From contig JAOAAR010000030.1 in assembly GCA_026418755.1 (NCBI GenBank), forward strand, positions 5,256 to 11,000: a stretch of DNA of 5,745 nt. Reading direction: 5' to 3'. Position numbers and translations under genes: made by a program. Source of the stretch: Planctomycetota bacterium (GTDB lineage: Bacteria > Planctomycetota > SKW154). The notes under the pieces are model-generated. The model saw only the letters and a list, made by a program, of their open reading frames with translations. It was not told where the DNA came from and ran no database searches. How positions within the stretch are numbered: the first letter of the stretch is position 1; the number at the start of each line of letters is the position of its first letter. Positions 1-5,745 of the stretch are shown piece after piece.

Positions 1-1325
1 GGCATGACTACATCGCTGAGGCGGTGAAAAGGGGAGCGGCAGCAGTTGTCTGTGAGCGGTTACCGAGGGGAAGTATTCGAGATAAGGCGACATTTGTTCT
101 GGTGGACGACAGCCGCAAATCACTCGTGAAAATCTGCTCGGAATGGTTTGCCAGACCGTCAGAGAAGATCGCCTGCCTTGGGGTGACAGGAACAAACGGG
201 AAAACTACGACAGCGTTTCTGATTCAGCATATCCTGAACAAGTGTGGAATACTGACAGACTTAATAGGAACTATTTTTTACGATGTGGGAGGAGAGATTT
301 TTCCGTCGTCGAACACGACTCCCGGGGTTTTAACCCTGCATAAACTCCTCAGCAAGTCTGTATCTGCGGGGAGGGAGGCGGTGGTTATGGAAGTCTCTTC
401 CCATTCACTTGCGCAGGGCAGGACAGCAGGAATCTCTTTTCAGGTAGGCGTCCTGACAAACATAGCGTCTGACCATCTGGATTACCACAAAACACACAGA
501 GACTATGTAGAGGCGAAGAAATTGCTCTTCAAGTCGCTTAAGCCATCTGGAATAGGGGTTGTGAACAGAGACAGTCCACACTGGGAGGAGTTTGCTGGAT
601 GTTGTGCGGCAGGTGTGGTGAAGTATTCTCTTAAAAACGATGATGTGGATGTGAAAGCAGATATTGAGATGAAAGGGTTTGATGGGATGAATCTCTGGAT
701 TGAGATAGAAGAGGATACAGTAGAATGCAGACTGCCGCTTGTGGGGGTGCACAATTGTGAGAACGCTTTGGCAGCGGTCTCTGTGGGATACTTTGAGTTT
801 GGGCTTTCTCTTGAGGAGATAGGGTCAGCGATTAAGAGTTTCAAGGGGGTGCCAGGTCGGCTTGAATTGTTGAGTAAGAAGGATGCACCGTTTAAGGTAT
901 TGGTAGATTATGCGCATACGGAAGGGGCTCTTGCGGCTGCACTCAAAGCGCTCCGTCCTGTCTGTGAAGGGAGGTTGGTTGTTGTCTTTGGCTGCGGCGG
1001 GGACCGCGATAGGACGAAGCGCCCCAAGATGGCAGAGGTGGCTGAGCGTTTGTCGGATATGGTTGTTGTCACTTCTGACAACCCACGGACAGAAGAGCCG
1101 TTAGCAATTATTGAGGAGATAGTGAAAGGATTTACCGAACCGAAAAGGCATAAAATCATACCAGACAGAAGAGAGGCGATTGAAACCGCAATCAGAATGG
1201 CACGCAAAGGGGATGTGGTGCTGATTGCGGGCAAAGGGCACGAGAACTATCAGATTGTGAAAGACAAGATTTTGCCTTTTGACGATAGAAAAGTAGCAAG
1301 GGAGGTGTTAGGAGATGTTGCATGA
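1..1325 (+). CDS. murE: UDP-MurNAc-tripeptide synthetase MurE (5'-partial), probably meso-DAP-adding
   Basis: Cytoplasmic Mur ligase that adds the third stem-peptide residue to UDP-MurNAc-L-Ala-D-Glu using ATP. The frame is open to the window edge: the codons from position 3 read HDYIAEAVKRGA, a typical MurE N-terminal segment, so the GTG at 24 is an internal valine codon and the true start lies upstream. About 440 residues are visible. Motifs in order: P-loop TGTNGKTTT (186-212), NTTP, MEVSSHSL, SDHLDYH, the carbamylated-lysine segment EAKKLLF (Lys codon 516-518), NRD, PGRLELL, DYAHT, CGGDRDRTKRP, DNPRTEEP (1077-1100), GKGHENYQ (from 1230) and a final DDRKVAREVL. DNPR is the signature associated with meso-DAP specificity, whereas lysine-type enzymes usually differ there; the substrate is therefore inferred. 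The stop codon overlaps the murF start. Identity is very secure; substrate choice is less so. Confidence 0.96.
   Translation, partial: HDYIAEAVKRGAAAVVCERLPRGSIRDKATFVLVDDSRKSLVKICSEWFARPSEKIACLGVTGTNGKTTTAFLIQHILNKCGILTDLIGTIFYDVGGEIFPSSNTTPGVLTLHKLLSKSVSAGREAVVMEVSSHSLAQGRTAGISFQVGVLTNIASDHLDYHKTHRDYVEAKKLLFKSLKPSGIGVVNRDSPHWEEFAGCCAAGVVKYSLKNDDVDVKADIEMKGFDGMNLWIEIEEDTVECRLPLVGVHNCENALAAVSVGYFEFGLSLEEIGSAIKSFKGVPGRLELLSKKDAPFKVLVDYAHTEGALAAALKALRPVCEGRLVVVFGCGGDRDRTKRPKMAEVAERLSDMVVVTSDNPRTEEPLAIIEEIVKGFTEPKRHKIIPDRREAIETAIRMARKGDVVLIAGKGHENYQIVKDKILPFDDRKVAREVLGDVA
1301..1317 (+). promoter_or_regulatory. murF ribosome binding site and start
   Basis: GGAGG at 1301-1305 lies 9 nt before the ATG at 1315, all inside the last codons of murE. 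The two reading frames overlap by 11 nt (1315-1325), an arrangement that usually couples translation of the downstream gene to the upstream one. This supports the ATG at 1315 as the murF start. Confidence 0.75.
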
Positions 1326-2748
1326 AGTTCGTTTCAGTTTAAAAGATGTATGTGAATGGTTGTCGCTTGCGGTGCTGCAGGGTTCAAACAAAATTCTTTT
1401 CAATGGAGTAGCAACGGATAGTCGCATCAATTGCGATGGACTTTTGTTTTTCGGGCTTTTAGGGGAAAAGGTTGACGGTGGCAAATTCTACAGAGAGGCG
1501 TTCAAGAATGGAGCAAGAGGGGCTGTAGTTAATGCAAAAGTGATAGAGGGAGAGGAGAACCAGAGTAGCGAGATTCACTTAGTGAATGGGAAACCGCTGA
1601 TAATAGTTAATGACACGAGGAATGCGTTGAAACGGTGTGCTCAAGGGTATCTTAAAAAACTGAAAAAGGTGCGCGTAGTGGCAATCACCGGTTCCTGTGG
1701 AAAGACGACCACGAAAGAGATGGTTCATACGATTCTGACGAAAAGATACAAGACAGTAAAGGCTGTCGAGAGTTATAACAATCTGATTGGGGTATCGCTC
1801 ACAATTCTTTCTGCACCTCTTGATACTGAAGTGCTGGTATTGGAGTTCGGTACGAGTGCGCCTGGGGAAATCGGCTTGTTGTGTGATGTAGCGCAGCCGG
1901 ATGTTTCTGTTCTTGTGGCGGTGGGTGAGGCACATCTTGAAGGGCTTGGTTCATTAGAAGGGGTATTCAGGGAGAAGACAACCATCGTCAAGAAGACGAA
2001 AAAGGGAGGCGTAACGGTGCTTAACGGAGACGGGCTCGATGTGAAGAGAGTAGAAGTGCCAGAAGGTGTGAGAAAGATAGTGGTTTCGGCTAAGAGTTCT
2101 GATGCTACAGTGTTTGCGGAGGATGTGCATAGAGAAGGCGGTTCTGTTAGATTCAAGGTAGGGCAACTTGAAGGAAGGCTGAACACAGGGGCGGTTCATC
2201 TGGTCTCGAACGGGCTTTGTGCTGTTGCCGTAGCGGATGTCTTCGGTATCTCAAGAGAATCTTCTCTGAAGAGTTTGAGCGAGTTTTCTCCTGCGAAGAT
2301 GCGGATGGAGGAGAGGTTTGTAGATGGAGTGAGATTGATAAACGATGCATATAATGCGAACTTCATTTCCGTTTGCGCTGCGGTCAAGCATTTAAGCGGG
2401 CTTTCCGAGCAGAAACGGAGGATTTTCGTCTTCGGAGATATGCTTGAATTAGGTGAGTATAGCGAAAGGCTACACGAAGAGGTAGGCAGGCAAGTGGGAG
2501 AATCAAATATTGATGTGATGGTGAGCGTGGGGAGGATGTCGAGGATTGCGGCGGATGTGGCGTCAAGATACGGATTCAAAAAGGTTTATAAGTTTGACAA
2601 CGCAGAGGAGGCGGCACAGTTTCTAAATGGCTTTGTAAGCGAGGGGGATGTGGTTTTAGCAAAAGGTAGCAGAAAAATACAACTTGATACACTCATCACA
2701 TCCTTTTCTTGTCGAAAGAATAGAAGGAGAGAGGATGGGGTGGCATAG
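1315..2748 (+). CDS. murF: UDP-MurNAc-tripeptide:D-Ala-D-Ala ligase MurF
   Basis: Cytoplasmic ATP-dependent ligase that joins D-Ala-D-Ala to UDP-MurNAc-tripeptide, completing the pentapeptide precursor used by MraY. The 477 residues are slightly longer than a usual MurF. Visible blocks: substrate-binding GVATDSR (residues 31-37), GEKVDGGKF (50-58, usually DGH), P-loop TGSCGKTTTKEM (125-136), YNNLIGVSLTIL (154-165), FGTSAPGEI (178-186), EAHLEGLGSLEGVFREK (205-221, ending in the lysine expected to be carbamylated), VLNGDG, the MRME block (329-332), DAYNAN (344-349), FGDMLELG (373-380) and LAKGSRKIQLD (448-458). Two substitutions stand out: NANF where NANP is usual, and KMRME where GRME is usual. 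The catalytic ATP and metal residues appear intact, so it should be active. The start overlaps murE by 11 nt; the stop lies 8 nt before mraY. Confidence 0.96.
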   Translation: MLHEVRFSLKDVCEWLSLAVLQGSNKILFNGVATDSRINCDGLLFFGLLGEKVDGGKFYREAFKNGARGAVVNAKVIEGEENQSSEIHLVNGKPLIIVNDTRNALKRCAQGYLKKLKKVRVVAITGSCGKTTTKEMVHTILTKRYKTVKAVESYNNLIGVSLTILSAPLDTEVLVLEFGTSAPGEIGLLCDVAQPDVSVLVAVGEAHLEGLGSLEGVFREKTTIVKKTKKGGVTVLNGDGLDVKRVEVPEGVRKIVVSAKSSDATVFAEDVHREGGSVRFKVGQLEGRLNTGAVHLVSNGLCAVAVADVFGISRESSLKSLSEFSPAKMRMEERFVDGVRLINDAYNANFISVCAAVKHLSGLSEQKRRIFVFGDMLELGEYSERLHEEVGRQVGESNIDVMVSVGRMSRIAADVASRYGFKKVYKFDNAEEAAQFLNGFVSEGDVVLAKGSRKIQLDTLITSFSCRKNRRREDGVA

Positions 2749-2759
2749 AAAGGCGTATG
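2724..2759 (+). promoter_or_regulatory. mraY translation initiation region with a stronger out-of-frame SD/ATG
   Basis: The mraY ATG (2757) has only a weak AAAGG at 2749-2753, 3 nt away. A much better Shine-Dalgarno, AAGGAG at 2724-2729, is followed after 5 nt by an ATG at 2735 in a different frame; that frame runs 57 codons to a stop at 2906-2908. In the mraY frame there is a TAG at 2721-2723 and no ATG, GTG or TTG between it and 2757, so 2757 is the first possible mraY start. Initiation is probably coupled to murF termination at 2746-2748. Confidence 0.5.
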
Positions 2760-3956
2760 TTATACTATTTATGGGAACTGAAGGAATTAGGCGGCATATG
2801 GGCGATATTGAACATTCTCAAGTACATTTCGTTCCGCGCTGCGGTCGCTGCAATGTCCGCATTCCTACTCACAATCATCCTTGCTCCTCGAATCATTTCT
2901 TACCTTAGAGCGGGGAAGATTAAAGAGGACACTACTAAAAGCGATTCTCCTGAGTTGAACAGGAGACACAGTTCAAAGAAAGATACACCGACGATGGGCG
3001 GTGTGATTGTGATTTTTGCCACTCTTGTCTCAAGTCTTCTGTTTGCGCGGATTGATGTTCTCTTCGTGATATTGGCGCTGGTAGTTCTTATTCTGTTCAG
3101 CGCCATAGGGTTTCTGGATGATTATGTAAAGTTGCGCACATCGAAGAAAGGAATAAGCGGGAAGATGAAACTGTTTCTGCAAATCGTAGTTGCACTATTT
3201 GTTGTTCTTGTCCTTCAACAACATCTTTCAAAACCTGAAAGCGTGGAGGTTAACTTTACGCAGAGCAGAAGCATCTCGGAGAAAGATCTCTCCATTAGCA
3301 GAGAGGAGGGGTTTGTTGTTGAAGATAAAAATGAGCCGCAGGGAACTTCTCTTTTTTTTCCATTCTTCAAAGGCGTCTACATTCCGCTTGGTGCCTTATT
3401 TCTCCTCCTTGGAGTACTTGTGATAGTTGGCTCTTCAAACGCTGTGAATCTGACTGATGGGCTCGATGGGCTTGCAGCGGGCTGTTCTGTTTTTGTCTGC
3501 GCCACTTTCGCTGTTCTTTCGTATGTAGTTGGACGGAGCGATTTCTCATCTTATCTTGACATTCCGTATGTGCCGGGTGCAGGTGAACTTTCTGTCGTCT
3601 GTGCTGCCTTAACAGGTGCAATCTTAGGATTCCTTTGGTTCAACTGTTATCCGGCATCAGTTTTTATGGGAGACACGGGTTCCCTTTCGCTTGGGGCTGT
3701 GCTGGGAACGATCGCCATTTCCATTCGGCAAGAAGTATTGTTATTTCTTGCTGGAGGTATATTTGTGTTTGAGACCTTCAGTGTCATCTTACAAGTAGTT
3801 TCTTTTCAACTCATAGGAAAGAGGGTATTCCGAATTGCGCCGTTTCATCATCATCTTGAATTTGGAGGCGAGCATGAGAACCGCGTAACAATCAGGCTGT
3901 GGATTGTGGGAGCATTTCTTGCTCTATTTGCACTATCAACATTGAAGATGAGATAA
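2757..3956 (+). CDS. mraY: Phospho-N-acetylmuramoyl-pentapeptide-transferase MraY
   Basis: Integral membrane enzyme that transfers phospho-MurNAc-pentapeptide from UDP to undecaprenyl phosphate, giving lipid I, with Mg2+. Of 399 residues, about ten segments are hydrophobic. Diagnostic blocks: DTPTMGG (76-82), GFLDDY with D121/D122, KGISGKMKLFLQ (131-142), NAVNLTDGLDGLA (228-240), LGFLWFNCYPA (290-300), VFMGDTGSL with D306, GKRVFRIAPFHHHLE (354-368) with the HHH at 364-366, and a C-terminal STLKMR. All expected catalytic aspartates and the histidine triad are present. Compared with the roughly 360-residue E. coli protein the extra length sits mainly in one predicted extracytoplasmic loop (about 157-203), rich in charged and polar residues. 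The usual GW.E near the end is GGEHENRV here. The start at ATG 2757 gives MLYYLWEL, a typical MraY N-terminus. murD does not follow; ftsW begins 13 nt downstream. Confidence 0.97.
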   Translation: MLYYLWELKELGGIWAILNILKYISFRAAVAAMSAFLLTIILAPRIISYLRAGKIKEDTTKSDSPELNRRHSSKKDTPTMGGVIVIFATLVSSLLFARIDVLFVILALVVLILFSAIGFLDDYVKLRTSKKGISGKMKLFLQIVVALFVVLVLQQHLSKPESVEVNFTQSRSISEKDLSISREEGFVVEDKNEPQGTSLFFPFFKGVYIPLGALFLLLGVLVIVGSSNAVNLTDGLDGLAAGCSVFVCATFAVLSYVVGRSDFSSYLDIPYVPGAGELSVVCAALTGAILGFLWFNCYPASVFMGDTGSLSLGAVLGTIAISIRQEVLLFLAGGIFVFETFSVILQVVSFQLIGKRVFRIAPFHHHLEFGGEHENRVTIRLWIVGAFLALFALSTLKMR

Positions 3957-3960
3957 AAGC

Positions 3961-3972
3961 GAGGGGTGTATG
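3961..3972 (+). promoter_or_regulatory. ftsW ribosome binding site and start
   Basis: GAGG at 3961-3964 (within GAGGGG) lies 5 nt before ATG 3970. In this frame TGA codons occur at 3943-3945 and 3949-3951 and no other ATG, GTG or TTG lies between them and 3970. The next in-frame ATG is inside the first membrane segment, so 3970 is the only plausible start. Confidence 0.7.
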
Positions 3973-5160
3973 ATTAAAGGTGCGGCTGACACGGCGGGCG
4001 GTGCATATGAGAGTTTCGGGCGCCGCCCGTCTGCCACCGTCCCACTCCTATTACGCCTTAATTCGCCTTCAGAAACTCTCCTAATAGTAGTCGCCACACT
4101 GGTCGGAATAAGCATTGTTATGATGTTCTCCTTGAACCCCCTCTTTGGGGAAATCTCTTTCGCAGCAAAATTTGTGAGACATCTCCTCTTCATTTCTGTT
4201 TCTCTATCCGTTGCCTTTTTGGTGTACCTTGTGGGAGCGGAAAAACTGCTTACCTTTCATAAACTCATCTTTATTGTTTGTGCAATAGCGTTGATTTTTG
4301 TTTTCATTCCGCCATTAGGAGGTTGCATCAGGGGGGCTGCCAGGTGGCTTTCCTTCGGCTCTTTTCATTTTCAGCCATCCGAACTCGCAAAACTTGTCGT
4401 CGCCTTGCTTGCAGCGAAACTTGCCACAGAAAAAAATAGAGGTTCTATCTCTTTCAAACAGTTCCTTCTCAAAGCGGTGTTGCCTGTCACAGTGTTGACA
4501 TTTTTGGTTCTCATAGAGCCGGATTTCGGCAGCGCAATGTTTCTATTATTCATCAGTATGGTCTTCTTTTTTGTCGCAGGAATCCCTTTAAGGCACATTC
4601 TGTTGACGCTACTTTTTTTGAGTCTTCTCACAGTGCCGATAGCGGTTCTGAAACTTGAGCATGTTCGCTCCCGAGTCTCTGAATTTCTGTCGGAGGAGAG
4701 CGATTACCTTGGCAGAGGATATCAGCCGCGGCAGTCTCTCATTGCGCTTGGTTCGGGAGGTGTTGTAGGGCGTGGTCTTGGCGCAAGCAGGCAGAAACTG
4801 ATGTTTCTTCCTGACCGTGATACTGACTTCATTTTTGCAATCATCGGTGAGGAAATGGGTTTCTGCGGGGCTGCTTCTGTGCTTCTGCTCTTCGTTGTCT
4901 ATTTCATTTGCAGTCTTCAAATCTCCATAAAAGTTCAAGATGCACCTCTTCAGGTTCTTGCTTTCGCCGCATCATTTGTACCGACCGCTCAGGCGTTAAT
5001 GAACATAGCCGTTGTGAGCGCATCCGTTCCCACAAAGGGAATTTCTCTTCCTTTCGTCTCCTTTGGTGGCAGTTCCCTTCTGGTCAATTTCATCTGGGTA
5101 GCGCTTCTTGTTTCCATAGCAAAAATCAGTGATGAAAGGAGAACCAGTTGCGAAGAATGA
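3970..5160 (+). CDS. ftsW: Septal peptidoglycan glycosyltransferase FtsW (SEDS family)
   Basis: Polytopic inner-membrane SEDS protein that polymerises lipid II at the division septum, normally with a class B penicillin-binding protein. The 396 residues have a 33-residue polar N-terminal tail and then about ten hydrophobic segments. SEDS motifs: RGAARWLSFGSFHFQPSELAK (121-141 overall), PDFG (184-187), AGIPLRH (203-209), GYQPRQSLIALGSGG (250-264), GRGLGASRQK (267-276), FLPDRDTDFIFA (279-290) with the conserved aspartate D286 in the large extracytoplasmic loop, IIGEEMGF, VPTKGISLPFVSFGGSS (353-369). SFGGSS replaces the common SYGGSS. RodA is the main alternative; FtsW is preferred because of the position between mraY and murG. 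Codons for residues 8-21 form a strong hairpin. Codon third positions are richer in C than in murE or murF. The stop overlaps murG. Confidence 0.94.
   Translation: MIKGAADTAGGAYESFGRRPSATVPLLLRLNSPSETLLIVVATLVGISIVMMFSLNPLFGEISFAAKFVRHLLFISVSLSVAFLVYLVGAEKLLTFHKLIFIVCAIALIFVFIPPLGGCIRGAARWLSFGSFHFQPSELAKLVVALLAAKLATEKNRGSISFKQFLLKAVLPVTVLTFLVLIEPDFGSAMFLLFISMVFFFVAGIPLRHILLTLLFLSLLTVPIAVLKLEHVRSRVSEFLSEESDYLGRGYQPRQSLIALGSGGVVGRGLGASRQKLMFLPDRDTDFIFAIIGEEMGFCGAASVLLLFVVYFICSLQISIKVQDAPLQVLAFAASFVPTAQALMNIAVVSASVPTKGISLPFVSFGGSSLLVNFIWVALLVSIAKISDERRTSCEE
3993..4031 (+). repeat. GC-rich inverted repeat (hairpin) inside the ftsW 5' coding region
   Basis: Arms 3993-4004 and 4020-4031 pair over 12 bp without a mismatch (ten Watson-Crick, two G-U), with a 15-nt loop 4005-4019. 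It starts 20 nt after the ftsW start codon and encodes residues 8-21 of the poorly conserved cytoplasmic tail. No T-run follows, so it is not an intrinsic terminator. The two wobble pairs hold only in the sense transcript. Role unknown; a translational control element or an in-frame palindromic insertion are both possible. Confidence 0.6.
5135..5159 (+). promoter_or_regulatory. murG ribosome binding site with two candidate starts (TTG 5148, ATG 5157)
   Basis: AAAGGAG at 5135-5141 is the best Shine-Dalgarno near murG. It lies 6 nt before an in-frame TTG at 5148, the expected spacing, but 15 nt before the in-frame ATG at 5157, which is long. A TGA at 5133-5135 closes the frame upstream, so these are the only two candidates. 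The ATG shares ATGA with the ftsW stop (5157-5160). Confidence 0.55.
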
Positions 5161-5745
5161 GGCTTCTCTTCAGCGCAGGGGGAACAGGTGGACACATAAT
5201 GCCTTTGCTCGCAGTCGCTGATAAGGTGAAAAGTTTTCAGCCAGAAGTAGAAGTTCTGTTCATTGTTGGTGGGCGTTCAATTGACAAAACAATCGTTTCT
5301 TCCATTCCTTATCCTGTTGTTCATCTTCCTCTCAAAAAAGGCGTAGAAGGGGTTTATTCAGGATTGAAATTAGCATTCAAGACTCTTTTCGCGTTCAACC
5401 TGCCGATTCTCCGTCTGGTCACATCGAGCAGAGGAGTAGTAACGAGTGGCTCCTATGTCTCTTTGCTTCCTATACTCTGTGCCTTAGCAACAACAAGACC
5501 TATCTATCTGATTGAGCCGAATGCTTATCCTGGCAAGTTTACGCGATTTTTCGGAAGATTCTGTCGAAAGGTGTTTGGCGGTTGGCATACATTAAGAAGA
5601 AACTTAAGCGAAACGAATTTAAGCATCACAGGTGTTCCTCTCCGTTCGGGGTTCAGCAAGAATCTGACTGCGAGAGAGGCGCGCACCGTTCTAGGCATAA
5701 GTGAGAAGAAGGTAGTGTTACTAGTTCTGGGTGGAAGTCAAGGGG
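5157..5745 (+). CDS. murG: UDP-GlcNAc:lipid I N-acetylglucosaminyltransferase MurG (3'-partial)
   Basis: Peripheral membrane GT-B glycosyltransferase on the cytoplasmic face that adds GlcNAc to lipid I, forming lipid II. The frame runs open from ATG 5157 to the window end, giving 196 residues: the whole N-terminal (lipid I-binding) domain and the start of the UDP-GlcNAc-binding domain. Seen: the N-terminal glycine loop GGTGGH (residues 8-13) followed by IMPLLAVAD, TSGSYVSLLP (96-105) at the place of the second glycine loop, IEPNAYPGKFTR (119-130) at the place of the EQN..PG motif, TGVPLR (158-163), and LGGSQG (191-196) opening the second domain. GSY for GGY and EPN for EQN are departures from the usual motifs. 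The start overlaps the ftsW stop as ATGA, or by 13 nt if TTG 5148 is used. Identity is secure from the three motif sites, their spacing and gene order; activity cannot be judged without the C-terminal half. Confidence 0.94.
   Translation, partial: MRLLFSAGGTGGHIMPLLAVADKVKSFQPEVEVLFIVGGRSIDKTIVSSIPYPVVHLPLKKGVEGVYSGLKLAFKTLFAFNLPILRLVTSSRGVVTSGSYVSLLPILCALATTRPIYLIEPNAYPGKFTRFFGRFCRKVFGGWHTLRRNLSETNLSITGVPLRSGFSKNLTAREARTVLGISEKKVVLLVLGGSQG

Noticed and set aside
24..26. GTG as the murE start codon
   Set aside because: The frame stays open to the window edge and the upstream codons encode typical MurE sequence (HDYIAEA); the P-loop would also sit too close to the N-terminus.
1773..2186. A 137-residue minus-strand frame opposite murF
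   Set aside because: It lies wholly within a well-supported MurF, is rich in Ser/Thr/Pro as expected for an antisense shadow, and shows no recognisable motif. The same applies to the other minus-strand frames in the window.
2749..2756. Possible frameshift joining ATG 2735 to mraY
   Set aside because: MraY from ATG 2757 already has a normal N-terminus and complete motifs; no missing sequence needs to be restored.
2735..2908. 57-codon frame with CGRC and HNHP near its end as a small metal-binding protein
   Set aside because: It overlaps the mraY N-terminus, whose own frame is clearly the conserved one; the Cys/His residues arise from the second reading frame. Its SD is reported as a finding, but it is not called a gene.
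3993..4031. ftsW hairpin as an intrinsic terminator
   Set aside because: The sequence after the stem is C-rich without a run of T, and it would terminate transcription inside an essential gene.
4137..4150. CCCC-TCTTT(C)-GGGG hairpin in ftsW as a terminator
   Set aside because: Only a four-base stem, no following T-run, and it lies in the middle of the FtsW coding region.
3970..5160. The SEDS protein as RodA or SpoVE
   Set aside because: Motifs are shared across the family, but the location between mraY and murG fits FtsW best. SpoVE would need a spore former, for which nothing here speaks.

Overview
The window is a continuous, fully coding stretch of a bacterial dcw (division and cell wall) cluster. 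Five genes lie on the + strand: murE (5' end cut off by the window), murF, mraY, ftsW and murG (3' end cut off). Junctions are an 11-nt overlap (murE/murF), an 8-nt gap (murF/mraY), a 13-nt gap (mraY/ftsW) and an overlap of 4 or 13 nt depending on the murG start (ftsW/murG). No RNA gene, mobile element, CRISPR array, terminator or convincing internal promoter is visible, so the genes are probably one transcript with translational coupling.

Together the genes cover most of lipid II synthesis and its use. MurE adds the third residue, probably meso-diaminopimelate (a DNPR motif is present), to UDP-MurNAc-dipeptide. MurF adds D-Ala-D-Ala. MraY moves phospho-MurNAc-pentapeptide onto undecaprenyl phosphate to give lipid I. 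MurG adds GlcNAc to give lipid II. FtsW polymerises lipid II at the septum. murD, which supplies the MurE substrate and commonly sits between mraY and ftsW, is not there.

The organism is a bacterium with DAP-type peptidoglycan, so most likely Gram-negative in envelope type. MraY has Gram-negative-like blocks (LGFLWFN, YPASVFMGD, a C-terminus ending STLKMR). The MraY segment before TPTMGG and the MurF APGEI and LINDAYNAN blocks recall Planctomycetota and relatives from memory. That placement is tentative and was not checked by any search.

This is mostly ordinary core metabolism. The points worth a second look are the missing murD, a 12-bp GC-rich hairpin inside the first codons of ftsW, a strong Shine-Dalgarno/ATG pair out of frame just ahead of mraY, an enlarged extracytoplasmic loop in MraY, altered substrate-loop motifs in MurG, and a drift in third-position G/C use from murE to murG. 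I see no undescribed system.
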